Below, one piece after another: positions 34,651 to 43,732 of a stretch of 64,000 nucleotides of DNA. The notes beneath the pieces are model-generated. The model searched no databases. It saw nothing but the letters and a program-made list of their open reading frames with translations, and had not been told where the DNA came from. This DNA is from Bacillota bacterium (lineage in GTDB: Bacteria; Bacillota; Negativicutes; DSM-13327): positions 24,133 to 88,132 of the forward strand of contig JAGFZX010000011.1 in NCBI GenBank assembly GCA_017889585.1, written 5' to 3'. Position 1 is the stretch's first letter. Every line of letters begins with the position of its first letter. The translations under genes and the position numbers were made by a program.

Positions 34651-36783
34651 TTATTGTCCGCAACTATATTTACAGAGTACAGCTTTAATGGCAGTATACT
34701 CTACTTCCTCTGGTAGGGCATCTTTGAGTATTTTTAGTTTGCTGGCACCAAGTTCGCCAATTGTGCGTAGGATAAGTTGTTCGTACTTAGGTGGAATGAG
34801 AGGATTCCAGTTAACGGCATGGCCTTCAGTGCTGCATCGTACCAAATGATCTTGTACGGTAAGAATTTTCAGGTTGCGCTCTTTGCTGATTTGTTCTAAG
34901 GATTGGCCCTCTTCATACATTTGTAAGGTAATAATATGGCTGGGATTTTCTTGGGTTTTAGTAGCAGCAATCTGCTTTGCTTCAAGAGCAGGGCTCGATG
35001 GTTTTAGGTTATGTGCGTCAGCATATTGCCGTAAGAGTTGTAAAAATTCTTGACCATACCTAGCAAGTTTCACTTCTCCCACACCTTTGATTGCTAAGAG
35101 ACCATTATTATCAGTGGGACAATATTCGCTCATTTCTCTGAGAGCAGTGTCAGCAAAGACGTGATAAGGTGGTACTTTTTCCCTATCGGCAATTTCCTTG
35201 CGTAAGGCCCGGAGTATTTCAAACAGAGAGTTATCGACTGCTAATTTTTGTGGACGACGCGGTACTTTTTGCCATACCGTGGCTTGGCCTTTTAATACAG
35301 CGGTTGCTTTGCTTGTTAGCCTGACTACTGGATACTCGCTGTCGGTTAGGGCAAGGTAGTCGGTAGCAATTAAACGGTTAATAGAATTACGTATTTCCTG
35401 TACGGTATAGTTTTTTAAGAGCCCATAGGTAGATAAACTATCAAATCCTAGGTGCAGAACTTTTTTGTCTTTTGAGCCTTTGAGTACACTGGCAACTAGT
35501 GTAGTACCATAACGCTCTTTCATCCGCATAATGCAGGAAAATATTTTCTGGGCCTCCAGGGTAATATCAGTTAGTTCATTGTCATCATTGCAATTACTAC
35601 AATTATCACATTCAGCTTGAACCTTTGTTTCGCCAAAATAGTTTAAAATGAATTTACGCAAACATTCTGGGGTATGGCAGTAATCTACCATTGTTTGCAG
35701 TTTGCCTATTTCATGAGCTTTGCGTTCGATATCAACCGTAGTTTGTTCAATAAGATAGCGCTGTAACAATGGATCTTGGGCACCGAATAGCAAAATACAT
35801 TCACTCTTTTCCCCGTCCCGCCCAGCACGACCAGCCTCTTGGTAATAAGCTTCCATGCTTTTTGGCATGTTGTAATGTATGACATAGCGTACGTTGGATT
35901 TGTCAATGCCCATGCCAAAAGCATTGGTGGCCACCATGATGCTAATGTCATCATAGATAAAGGCCTCTTGGTAACGTTGACGCTCAATGTCGCTAAGACC
36001 AGCATGATATTTACCGACAGAATAGCCTTTTTTCTGGAGAAGGGTATGAAGATTTTCTACTTCTTTACGAGTGGCAGCATAAATAATACCTGATTGATCT
36101 TTGTTGGCATCAATATATTTTAACGTAAAGTCGGGCTTGTTTTCGCCACGGACGACTGTGAATAGCAAATTTTCCCGATCAAAACCAGTAATATAGATGC
36201 CAGGTTTTTGTAATGCTAATAGTGTTACAATATCTTTTGTTACATCTGTAGTGGCTGTAGCCGTAAATGCACCAATAATTGGACGGATAGGCAGGGAACG
36301 GATAAATGATCCAATAGCTCTGTAGCTAGGACGAAAATCATGCCCCCATTGTGAGACACAGTGGGCTTCATCAATGGCTAGAAAAGATATGGTAAGGGAT
36401 TTGATGGCTGATTGAAAGATCTCTGACTCTAATCGTTCTGGGGCAATATAGATAATCTTATAGTGACCACAGCGAGCATTATAGATACGTTCATTCACCT
36501 CTGTCGCTGTTAGTGAACTATTAATAAATGTGGCGGGAATTCCCAAACTGCCAAGGGCATCTACTTGGTCTTTCATTAATGAAATCAGAGGTGATACAAC
36601 AAGTGTAATGCCAGTCAGGAGTAAGGCAGGAATTTGGAAACATAGAGATTTACCAGCTCCGGTGGGCATGATAGCTAAGGTATCTTTATAGTTTAACAGA
36701 CTAGTAATGATTTGGTCTTGCCCTGGGCGGAAGGTAGTATAACCATAATGTTGTTTGAGTATTTTTAAGGCATTATTTATCAT
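34651..36783 (-). CDS. recQ: ATP-dependent DNA helicase RecQ
   Basis: RecQ unwinds DNA 3' to 5' in recombination repair. The 710-residue protein has helicase motifs (YTTFRPGQDQII motif 0, MPTGAGKSLCFQIP Walker A, AIDEAHCVSQWGHDFRPSY, ATNAFGMGIDKSNVR, YYQEAGRAGRDG), the RQC zinc-binding cysteines (CDNCSNC), an HRDC domain (about 520-600) and a C-terminal helix-turn-helix segment (LEQISKERNLKILTVQDHLV). ATG 36783 follows AAGGAGAG; the frame's earlier codons lack a ribosome site. Convergent with the ABC-F gene over a family A repeat. Confidence 0.95.
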   Translation of the reverse strand: MINNALKILKQHYGYTTFRPGQDQIITSLLNYKDTLAIMPTGAGKSLCFQIPALLLTGITLVVSPLISLMKDQVDALGSLGIPATFINSSLTATEVNERIYNARCGHYKIIYIAPERLESEIFQSAIKSLTISFLAIDEAHCVSQWGHDFRPSYRAIGSFIRSLPIRPIIGAFTATATTDVTKDIVTLLALQKPGIYITGFDRENLLFTVVRGENKPDFTLKYIDANKDQSGIIYAATRKEVENLHTLLQKKGYSVGKYHAGLSDIERQRYQEAFIYDDISIMVATNAFGMGIDKSNVRYVIHYNMPKSMEAYYQEAGRAGRDGEKSECILLFGAQDPLLQRYLIEQTTVDIERKAHEIGKLQTMVDYCHTPECLRKFILNYFGETKVQAECDNCSNCNDDNELTDITLEAQKIFSCIMRMKERYGTTLVASVLKGSKDKKVLHLGFDSLSTYGLLKNYTVQEIRNSINRLIATDYLALTDSEYPVVRLTSKATAVLKGQATVWQKVPRRPQKLAVDNSLFEILRALRKEIADREKVPPYHVFADTALREMSEYCPTDNNGLLAIKGVGEVKLARYGQEFLQLLRQYADAHNLKPSSPALEAKQIAATKTQENPSHIITLQMYEEGQSLEQISKERNLKILTVQDHLVRCSTEGHAVNWNPLIPPKYEQLILRTIGELGASKLKILKDALPEEVEYTAIKAVLCKYSCGQ

Positions 36784-36912
36784 ATATTTCTCTCCTTGCA
36801 TTATAGGTGGCATTTTTTTTTACGGAATCAAAAATTATAACAAATTTCGATTCCAAGTAAGAGCAACCAAGGCTCCAGCCTGCGCTGGAGCTTGACGGAA
36901 GCCAAGTTTTCT
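36784..36912. other. Spacer with degenerate repeat pieces
   Basis: Contains ACGGAATCAAAAATTATAAC, similar to the start of family B, and a GCTCCAGC-type hairpin (GGCTCCAGCCTGCGCTGGAGC). No coding signal seen. Confidence 0.4.
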
Positions 36913-37040
36913 TTACGTAATCAGAAAGTATAAGTTTTTGGCTGTCATTGCGACGAGGTACGAGGAAGCAATCCCCTACTTGCTAGAGATTGCTTCGCTA
37001 CACTCGCAATGACAAAAAAGGACGCGAAGCGTTTTTCTTA
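36913..37040. repeat. Dispersed repeat, family B (copy 2)
   Basis: Nearly identical to 31011-31140, with GTCATTGCGA at one end and TCGCAATGAC at the other, and GAAGCAATC/GATTGCTTC inside. It ends GGACGCGAAGCGTTTTTCTT, shared with ends of family A copies. Confidence 0.92.
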
Positions 37041-37171
37041 TAGTTCTTAGTTCTGCTTATAACAGGATGATTCCTGTTAGGATAGTAGTTGCTTTTTTGT
37101 CGATTGGCATTATATTTTTTTTGGTAATCATGTATAATGGATAAGAGAGTCGCGTGTGAGGAGGTTTTATC

Positions 37172-38062
37172 ATTAATTTTCAATATCTTACTCTTGAGGA
37201 TAAGCCGCTATTTGATCGATTTTTTCATGAACGGCGGTATGAAAATGCCCATTATAATTTTACTAATTTGTTTATGTGGCGTAAAGCTTATAAGATACAG
37301 TGGGCGGTTGAGGGCAATTTTTTATGTGTTAAAGCTAGATGGGAAGGGGAAACATTTTTTTTGCCTCCCTTTGGTCCTGAGCAGGGGTTGACTGAGGTAC
37401 TGGAAAAAATGCTGGATCATGCAGAGGAACAGAAGTTTCCTTTTATACTGCAGGGTGTAGAAAAATATATGGTAGAGTGGCTGGAAAAAATAAAACCAGG
37501 CTATTTTCAGTATCGTACAGAGCGGGATAATTTTGATTATATATATTTGTCGAAAGATTTGATTCAACTAAAGGGACGTAAATTTCATACTAAGAAAAAT
37601 CATATAAACAGTTTCAGAAAAAAATACAGTAATTATCAATATGTACCCCTGACCGTTGACATGGCTGACCAGTGTATTGCTTTTATGACAGAGTGGTGCA
37701 ATGAGCGAGGTTGCGTGAAAGGTGATAGTATTGACTGTGAACGAAAGGCAATTATTGAAGCAATGAATAACTTTACTGCTCTTGGCTTTCAAGGAGCTGC
37801 TATTTTTATTGGTGACAAGATGGTCTCGTTTACATTCGGTGAGGTTATTAATGATGATACCGTAGTTATTCATGTAGAGAAAGGTCTTTTAGAATATAAA
37901 GGTGTATATGGGGTCATCAATCAAGAATTTTGTGCACATAATTGGCAACATATTGAGTACATTAATCGGGAAGAGGATATGGGGATTGAAGGCTTACGAA
38001 AAGCAAAAGAATCCTATCATCCTGTTAAAATGTTGGAGAAATATATTGTAACAATAAAATAA
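37172..38062 (+). CDS. DUF2156 (phosphatidylglycerol lysyltransferase C-terminal-like) protein, apparent ATT start
   Basis: The reading frame has no ATG, GTG or TTG that gives a full protein. The strong ribosome site GAGGAGG (37158-37164) ends seven bases before ATT 37172, which opens NFQYLTLEDKPLFDRFF and ENAHYNFTNLFMWRKAY, the usual N-terminus of DUF2156 proteins (296 residues in all). Starting at the first ATG (37268) would lose 32 conserved residues. The fold is a double GNAT acetyltransferase-like domain; function in stand-alone members is unknown. Either a rare ATT start or a mutated ATG is implied. Confidence 0.8.
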   Translation: MNFQYLTLEDKPLFDRFFHERRYENAHYNFTNLFMWRKAYKIQWAVEGNFLCVKARWEGETFFLPPFGPEQGLTEVLEKMLDHAEEQKFPFILQGVEKYMVEWLEKIKPGYFQYRTERDNFDYIYLSKDLIQLKGRKFHTKKNHINSFRKKYSNYQYVPLTVDMADQCIAFMTEWCNERGCVKGDSIDCERKAIIEAMNNFTALGFQGAAIFIGDKMVSFTFGEVINDDTVVIHVEKGLLEYKGVYGVINQEFCAHNWQHIEYINREEDMGIEGLRKAKESYHPVKMLEKYIVTIK

Positions 38063-38067
38063 TAGTA

Positions 38068-38099
38068 CCCAAGACTTGGTAAATGCCAAGTCTTTTTTT
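38068..38099 (+). terminator. Terminator after the DUF2156 gene
   Basis: AAGACTTGG and CCAAGTCTT pair around TAAATG, followed by T7. Confidence 0.88.
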
Positions 38100-38250
38100 G
38101 TATATGTTTATTGATTAACCGGTAATAATAGTAATAGGCATGATGAAAGAATTGTAAAAAAAGATTTTATAAAATTTTTAAACAAATTTTGTAGGAATTT
38201 GTAGGATTCTTGGTGAAATACTATTGTGAAACAAATGGGGGGAAAATAAT

Positions 38251-39516
38251 ATGAAACAAGTAAAATTGGCATATGGTAAAAATAATCTCATTATTCAGGT
38301 TCCTGATAAGGCTGTAGTCATTGAACCAAGGCATTTGCCTGGTCTGTCAGATGAAAAAAGTGCAGTGCTTACTGCTTTGCGTCAACCGATTGGTACTCCT
38401 CCATTAAAAGAGATGGTGAAAAAGACAGATACTGTCGCCATCGTAATAGCTGATATCACACGCCCGACTCCTAGTGAAAAGTTAGTGCCATGGCTGATTG
38501 AGGAATTATCACATGTTCCTAAAGAAAATTTCGTAGTCATCAATGGCTTAGGCAGCCATCGCCCTAATACTAGAGAAGAACTCATTCAGATGTTAGGGCA
38601 GGAAGTTGTTGACACCATTCGGGTCATCAATCATGAGGCATTTGATGAAAATGAGTTGGTACATGTTGGCCGTAATAGCTATGGATCAGATGTATATTTG
38701 AATAAGACCTATGTGGAAGCTGATTTTCGAATTGTTACTGGATTTATTGAACCGCATTTTTTTGCAGGCTTTTCTGGAGGGCCTAAAGGCATTAATCCTG
38801 GAATTGTTGGTATTAAGACCATTCAGGATTTTCATAATGCAGAGATGATTGGTAATCCCAAAAGTACTTGGGGTATTATTGATGGCAATGGCGTGCAAGA
38901 TGCTGCGACTCAGAATTGTTTGATGGTTAAACCTGAGTTTATGCTGAATGTGACATTGAATGGTGATAAAGAAATCACCAATGTATTTGCTGGCGATGTG
39001 ATAGAGGCTCATCGTGTCGGTTGTGCCTTTGTCAAAGAACATGCTATGTTTGCTGTTGATAAGCCTTTTGATATTGTAATTACTACCAATTCAGGTTATC
39101 CTTTAGACCAGAACCTTTATCAAACAGTTAAAGGTATGAGTGCGGCGGCACAAATTGTTAAAGAGGACGGCAGCATTATTAGTGCGTCTGAATGTTCTGA
39201 TGGATTGCCCAGCCATGGTAATTTTGGTACTATTCTGAAGATGCGTAATACACCTCAGGCGCTATTGGATATGATTAATGATCCTACCTTCTCTATGTTT
39301 GACCAGTGGCAAGTCCAGGCCTTGGCGATGATTCGGGTCAAGGCGGAGTGCTATTTATATTCAGTATTAGATAAGCAATCGGCGATGGATTGTATGATCA
39401 ATCCTATTGAAAATGTGGAACAAACTCTTGAACAACTAATGGATAAATATGGTCCTGATGCTAGTATTGCTATTTTACCCCTAGGGCCGTTAGTTATTCC
39501 TTATGTTAGAAAATAA
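38251..39516 (+). CDS. larA: Nickel-pincer lactate racemase family protein LarA
   Basis: LarA-type enzymes racemise lactate or related 2-hydroxyacids with a nickel-pincer nucleotide. The 421-residue protein has the expected cofactor-binding pieces: VINGLGSHRPNTREE (His) and TGFIEPHFFAGFSGGPKG (His and the Lys that carries the pincer). GGGGGGAAAA precedes ATG 38251. The maturation genes larB, larC and larE are not nearby, so they must lie elsewhere or the protein acts on another substrate, as many LarA homologues do. Confidence 0.9.
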   Translation: MKQVKLAYGKNNLIIQVPDKAVVIEPRHLPGLSDEKSAVLTALRQPIGTPPLKEMVKKTDTVAIVIADITRPTPSEKLVPWLIEELSHVPKENFVVINGLGSHRPNTREELIQMLGQEVVDTIRVINHEAFDENELVHVGRNSYGSDVYLNKTYVEADFRIVTGFIEPHFFAGFSGGPKGINPGIVGIKTIQDFHNAEMIGNPKSTWGIIDGNGVQDAATQNCLMVKPEFMLNVTLNGDKEITNVFAGDVIEAHRVGCAFVKEHAMFAVDKPFDIVITTNSGYPLDQNLYQTVKGMSAAAQIVKEDGSIISASECSDGLPSHGNFGTILKMRNTPQALLDMINDPTFSMFDQWQVQALAMIRVKAECYLYSVLDKQSAMDCMINPIENVEQTLEQLMDKYGPDASIAILPLGPLVIPYVRK

Positions 39517-39523
39517 AATATAT

Positions 39524-39559
39524 AAAAACCCTCAGCCTTTATGAAGGCTGAGGGTTTTT
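39524..39559 (+). terminator. Terminator after larA
   Basis: AAACCCTCAGCCTT and AAGGCTGAGGGTTT pair perfectly around TATG, followed by TTTTT. Confidence 0.92.
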
Positions 39560-39650
39560 ACATATTCTCATTATGCCTGTTGTGTTTAGCTTTAAAAGAT
39601 ATGTATAGTGGTAAATATATTGCTCCATACTAATATTGAGGTGGGAGTAA

Positions 39651-40691
39651 ATGCAAAATAAATTTAATTTTCCAATCGTAGCTATCGTTGTTGTACTTAT
39701 TGTTGCAGGAGCGTATTCACTTTTGCGCCCTCCTGCCCAAAAACCTACGCCTGATATGCCTATGCCAGTCCCTATTCAAGAAGCACCGTCCCCTAGTCCA
39801 GAAACTCCAGCCCCTAATGAGGCTCAGCCCATACCAGGGCTGGCAACTTTCGATGTTGGCAAATATAAAAGTGAACCCACAATTAGTGTATGGATGGCAG
39901 ATAAAGGCTATGTGGAAAGTATGCCGCTGGAAAAATACTTAGAAGGTGTTGTCGCTAGGGAAATGGAACCAGGCTGGCCGATTGAAGCGTTAGCTGCTCA
40001 GGCTATTGCCTCACGGACAATTACTATTAATGCGATTGAGGCTGGTACTATTAAAAAGTTGCATCGAGCTGATGTCAGCACTGCGAAGGAAGAACTCCAG
40101 GCTTATGCACCGAAGCTCGTTAATGAAAATGTTCGAGAAGCAGTTCGCCGTACCAGGGGACAAGTACTGCTATATGCTGGCGGTCTAGTCAATGCCATCT
40201 ATAGTTCATGTAATGGACAGATTGCTGCTACCAAGGAGGAAGCTTTTCCTAAGGAAATTACGATACAAACACCTTATTTTCAACCAGTAACAGATAATTG
40301 TTTTGAGTATGCACCAGTGAAAGTGCAATCATGGTCTGCTAAAATTCCTGCATCTGAAGTGGCTGCCGCTGTAGGTTATACGGGCAATCCTGCTGATATA
40401 ACCATTTTAGAAAAAGGCCCTTCGGGGCGTATTCTCTATATTGGTGCCGGCAATAAAAAAATATATGGTGCTGATTTCAGAAAAGCAGTAGGCTACGATC
40501 GTTTAAAATCTACATTAATTACAGAAATGAGTTATGACGGGCAAAATTTCGTCTTTAAAGGAATGGGCTGGGGGAATGGTGTGGGATTATGTCAATGGGG
40601 TGCATATACATTCGCTCAGAAGGGTTTAAAAGCAGAAGAGATTATTAAAAGTTACTACATAGGTGTAGAAATAAAAAAGTTGTGGGAATAA
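39651..40691 (+). CDS. spoIID: SpoIID/LytB domain protein
   Basis: A 346-residue protein with one N-terminal membrane helix (about 6-24), a Pro-rich spacer (30-65) and a SpoIID domain. The pattern SMPLEKYLEGVVAREMEP, WPIEALAAQAIASRT, and MGWGNGVGLCQWGAYTFAQKG near the end is the lytic transglycosylase signature; the enzyme cuts stripped peptidoglycan during engulfment of the forespore. GAGGTGGGAG precedes ATG 39651. Symbol is by family; some SpoIID/LytB proteins act in vegetative lysis. The next gene follows 12 bp later. Confidence 0.88.
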   Translation: MQNKFNFPIVAIVVVLIVAGAYSLLRPPAQKPTPDMPMPVPIQEAPSPSPETPAPNEAQPIPGLATFDVGKYKSEPTISVWMADKGYVESMPLEKYLEGVVAREMEPGWPIEALAAQAIASRTITINAIEAGTIKKLHRADVSTAKEELQAYAPKLVNENVREAVRRTRGQVLLYAGGLVNAIYSSCNGQIAATKEEAFPKEITIQTPYFQPVTDNCFEYAPVKVQSWSAKIPASEVAAAVGYTGNPADITILEKGPSGRILYIGAGNKKIYGADFRKAVGYDRLKSTLITEMSYDGQNFVFKGMGWGNGVGLCQWGAYTFAQKGLKAEEIIKSYYIGVEIKKLWE

Positions 40692-40703
40692 GAGGTTTAA
40701 CAT

Positions 40704-41204
40704 ATGCAAAAAAGTGCTGAGTTAGTTTTTCCGCCCCATCAGTATTTGTACCAAATAACCATAAATCCTACTGAAAGCAAATTATGTCAAGTTGTTGTTC
40801 TTCATCAGGCTGCATTGGCAGATATTCGCAATACTCCTTTTCGCAAAAGTATTGAAGCTGAAAAAGTCATTGCTAATGAGATGCAGAGTTTAGGTTTTTT
40901 GCATTCAGTCACCAATCGGAAATATGAAGGGTTATTTAAAAAAGGTCTGAATTTTGAAGTGGATTTTTATCATCCAGAATTACAAATTGGCGTTGAAGTA
41001 GAAAAAGGTGAAATCAATAATATTTGGAAAAATATTTGTAAGTTTGGCGAGTCTCCAGTAATCAGGCATGGTGTATTATTAGTTCCTGTCATCCGTCAAG
41101 GTCAGCAAACTAGCAGTGAGTTTTATAATAATGCCATTAAAAGGCTCTGTAATATTGAAAGAATGTTTTCGTTGATTGATAGTTTATTGATCATTGGCTA
41201 TTAA
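40704..41204 (+). CDS. BglII-like PD-(D/E)XK nuclease family protein
   Basis: The 166-residue protein carries FEVDFYHPELQIGVEVEKGE (about 92-112), a fair match to the metal-binding D...ExEK core of BglII/BstYI-type restriction nucleases, after a helix rich in charged residues. No methyltransferase or specificity gene is near, so it is not a complete restriction system. It follows spoIID by 12 bp with AGAGG before ATG 40704 and is probably in the same transcript. A nuclease activity is inference from the motif only. Confidence 0.6.
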   Translation: MQKSAELVFPPHQYLYQITINPTESKLCQVVVLHQAALADIRNTPFRKSIEAEKVIANEMQSLGFLHSVTNRKYEGLFKKGLNFEVDFYHPELQIGVEVEKGEINNIWKNICKFGESPVIRHGVLLVPVIRQGQQTSSEFYNNAIKRLCNIERMFSLIDSLLIIGY

Positions 41205-41276
41205 TGCAGCGAAAAAAGTGACATTCAGTAATTTTTTTTAGCTATATGAATATACTAATAATGGAGAGGCAGTCAC

Positions 41277-41348
41277 ATGACACCTCATCCATATAGGCGC
41301 CGCTGTTTCTTTGTAATAAGAGAGACAGCGGCGCTACGGTTTTTCTAA
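41277..41348 (+). CDS. Possible Arg-rich leader peptide, 23 residues
   Basis: ATG 41277 lies seven bases after GGAGAGG and opens a 23-codon frame MTPHPYRRRCFFVIRETA..., containing five Arg codons, three of them consecutive (AGG CGC CGC) and inside the 5' arm of a GC-rich terminator hairpin (41297-41334). Two genes downstream is argS, so stalling at Arg codons could in principle open the hairpin. A later promoter at 41489-41516 weakens the idea. It may equally be chance. Confidence 0.35.
   Translation: MTPHPYRRRCFFVIRETAALRFF
41297..41345 (+). terminator. GC-rich hairpin after the nuclease gene
   Basis: GCGCCGCTGT and ACAGCGGCGC pair perfectly, extended by TTCT/AGAG; GTTTTTC follows after four bases. 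Terminator of spoIID-nuclease, or attenuator of the leader. Confidence 0.75.
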
Positions 41349-41385
41349 TAGCACAAACTTCGTGATCGTCGAGTTTTAGCAATTA

Positions 41386-41472
41386 ACAGGGGTTAACCCT
41401 CTGCGTTTTCCGCGGTAGATTGCTCTTATATTCAAGATCGCCTTTTATTGCAGAGAACACAGAGGGGAAATT
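41386..41472. repeat. Dispersed repeat, family A (copy 3)
   Basis: AACCCTCTGCGTTTTCCGCGGTA and ATTGCAGAGAACACAGAGGGG form an imperfect inverted pair. Confidence 0.85.
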
Positions 41473-41488
41473 TATTTTTAATTTTGCG

Positions 41489-41516
41489 TTACAATAGGTG
41501 CGGAGTGCGCTATAAT
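41489..41516 (+). promoter_or_regulatory. Promoter of the ywiB-argS operon
   Basis: TTACAA (41489-41494), 16 bp, TATAAT (41511-41516); start near 41523, 25 bp before the first ATG. Confidence 0.6.
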
Positions 41517-41547
41517 ATATGTCAGGTTGACAAGGGAGTGCAATAGT

Positions 41548-41982
41548 ATGATTCATGTTGTAGTGACAATACTCGGTACTCAGCGTGATGCTCAGGGAGA
41601 AGAATCTCGTATAGAACTCATCACCGCAGGGCACTATTATGAAAAAAACAATGTAAAGTATATTGTGTATAAGGATAGTGAAATATCAGGCCTTGAAGGC
41701 ACTAAGACCATGTTAAAAGTGTATGATCAGTATGTAGTGCTGGTAAGAATGGGAAGTGTGAGGCAACAGCAGGAGTTTCGTTTAGGCACAAAAAGTCATA
41801 GTACATATGTGACGCCCTATGTTACCATGGATATGGGGATATTAACCCAAAATATAGATTTGGCTTTAGATACTCCAGCTAAGAGCATCTACATTCGTTA
41901 TGAGCTAGAAATAAATGGACAATGGCAAAGCACCAATACCTTGTCTATCAGTGTACGGGAGGAAAATAAAAGTGGATATTAA
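41548..41982 (+). CDS. ywiB: DUF1934 beta-barrel protein (YwiB-like)
   Basis: A 144-residue protein predicted as a small lipocalin-like beta barrel (ITAGHYYEKNNVKYIVYKDS, EFRLGTKSHSTYVTPYVTMD). DUF1934 members lie next to argS in many Firmicutes, as ywiB does in Bacillus; function unknown. ATG 41548 follows AGGGAG by nine bases. Its end overlaps the argS start by 11 bases, indicating coupled translation. Confidence 0.88.
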   Translation: MIHVVVTILGTQRDAQGEESRIELITAGHYYEKNNVKYIVYKDSEISGLEGTKTMLKVYDQYVVLVRMGSVRQQQEFRLGTKSHSTYVTPYVTMDMGILTQNIDLALDTPAKSIYIRYELEINGQWQSTNTLSISVREENKSGY

Positions 41983-43636
41983 AGAGTTATTAGAAACTGC
42001 AATTTATAAGGCGGCACATCAAGCAATTACTGATGGCGTATTTAGTACTGATGAGTTGCCGCAAATTGTACTGGAAGTACCGCCTAAAAAGGAATTTGGG
42101 GATTTTGCTACTAATTTTGCTATGCAGGCAGCCAAAGCAGCTAAAACCAATCCTAAAATAATCGCCCAAGCTATTGCGGAACGATTGCAGGAAACGTGGC
42201 TAGATAAAACTGTGATTGCAGGTCCAGGATTTATTAATTTTTATCTAAAATCAGATTGGCTATATACAATGTTGTCTGATATCTTGGCACAAGGTGAAAA
42301 TTATGGTAATAGCCATGTGGGGGCTGGAGAACGTGTTCAGATAGAATTTGTCAGTGCCAATCCTACTGGACCGCTGCATGTAGGCCATGGTCGTGGCGCT
42401 GCAGTTGGTAGTACACTTGTTAATTTGTTAAAAGCAGCAGGCTATAATGTGGCAAGTGAATTCTATATTAATGACGCTGGAAATCAGATTGATAATCTGG
42501 CAGCATCAGTGAATGCCCGCTACCTCGAGCTGTTAGGGCAGAGGGGAGAGTTTCCAGCAGACGGCTACCATGGACAGGATATTGTTGCGACTGCTCAGGG
42601 GATCATTGATGAAAATGGGGATAAATATCTAGGTGTTACAGCGGAAGAACGATTATCACAGTTTAAAAGCATTGCTCTTAATGAAAAATTGGCGGCATTA
42701 AAATCAGATCTAGCAGCCTTTAATGTACAGTTTGATGTGTGGTTCAGCGAGTGCACCTTGCATCAAAGCAACGCTCTTGGTGAAACTTGCCAGGTTCTGC
42801 AGAATAATGGGTTTATATATGAAAAAGATGGGGCTCTATGGTTAAAATCTACATCCTATGGTGATGATAAAGATCGGGTCGTTATCCGAGATAATGGTAT
42901 ACCTACTTATTTGGCTGCAGATATTGCCTATCATCGCAATAAACTTGAACGTGGTTTCAATAAGCTCATTAATATTTGGGGTGCTGATCATCATGGCTAT
43001 ATTTGCCGGGTTAAAGCAGCTATTGCCTCCCTTGGGTATCGTCCTGAACAATTGGAAGTTCTGATTGTGCAAATGGTTAGCTTGTATAGAAATGGACAGT
43101 TGGTTAAAATGTCAAAACGTACTGGGCAAAGTGTGACGTTAAGTGAGTTAATTGAAGAAGTTGGCACAGATGCCGCCCGATTCTTCTTTATTATGCGTTC
43201 TCTTGACAGTCAATTGGATTTCGATCTTGATTTAGCTAAATCAAGATCAAGTGAAAATCCCGTGTATTATATCCAGTATGCTCATGCGCGGATTACAAGC
43301 ATTTTCCGTCAGCTTGCTGAGGCTGGTATTACCCTTGGTGATATTGATAATACTAAATTAAGTTTACTAACAAGTGAATATGAAATAGATTTGATTAAAA
43401 AATTGGGTGAATATCAGGAGGAAATAGCTGATGCTGCTAGAGAACGGGCAGCACATCGTATTGCCCGTTATGTCCATGACTTAGCAGGTCTGTTCCATAC
43501 TTTTTATAATCAATGTCGTATTAATGGGGTTGACGAGGATTTACAACTAGCACGCATGGCTTTAATTAAGGCTGTACAGACAACTATTCGCCATGCTCTT
43601 GGTATTCTAGGAATTAGTGCACCAGAAAAAATGTAA
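41972..43636 (+). CDS. argS: Arginyl-tRNA synthetase
   Basis: The 554-residue class I synthetase charges tRNA-Arg. It has the N-terminal Add-1 domain, the HIGH motif as HVGHGRGAAVGST in FVSANPTGPLHVGHG, a KMSKR motif (VKMSKRTGQSV) and the C-terminal DALR anticodon-binding domain (ending HALGILGISAPEKM). GTG 41972 is chosen, ten bases after GGGAGG; an upstream in-frame ATG would run far into ywiB. Operon with ywiB. Confidence 0.96.
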   Translation: MDIKELLETAIYKAAHQAITDGVFSTDELPQIVLEVPPKKEFGDFATNFAMQAAKAAKTNPKIIAQAIAERLQETWLDKTVIAGPGFINFYLKSDWLYTMLSDILAQGENYGNSHVGAGERVQIEFVSANPTGPLHVGHGRGAAVGSTLVNLLKAAGYNVASEFYINDAGNQIDNLAASVNARYLELLGQRGEFPADGYHGQDIVATAQGIIDENGDKYLGVTAEERLSQFKSIALNEKLAALKSDLAAFNVQFDVWFSECTLHQSNALGETCQVLQNNGFIYEKDGALWLKSTSYGDDKDRVVIRDNGIPTYLAADIAYHRNKLERGFNKLINIWGADHHGYICRVKAAIASLGYRPEQLEVLIVQMVSLYRNGQLVKMSKRTGQSVTLSELIEEVGTDAARFFFIMRSLDSQLDFDLDLAKSRSSENPVYYIQYAHARITSIFRQLAEAGITLGDIDNTKLSLLTSEYEIDLIKKLGEYQEEIADAARERAAHRIARYVHDLAGLFHTFYNQCRINGVDEDLQLARMALIKAVQTTIRHALGILGISAPEKM

Positions 43637-43732
43637 AGAGATTGTTTTTTAAAAGGGAATTTTTCAGTGCACGGTGAATGTTACCAGCAAAAGTGGCGTT
43701 ATTAAATTTTAAGCGCGGAGGGTATAATTTAT

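Noticed and set aside
37137..37391. Frame from ATG 37137
   Set aside because: Out of frame with the DUF2156 gene, which has conserved sequence; the ATG has no ribosome site.
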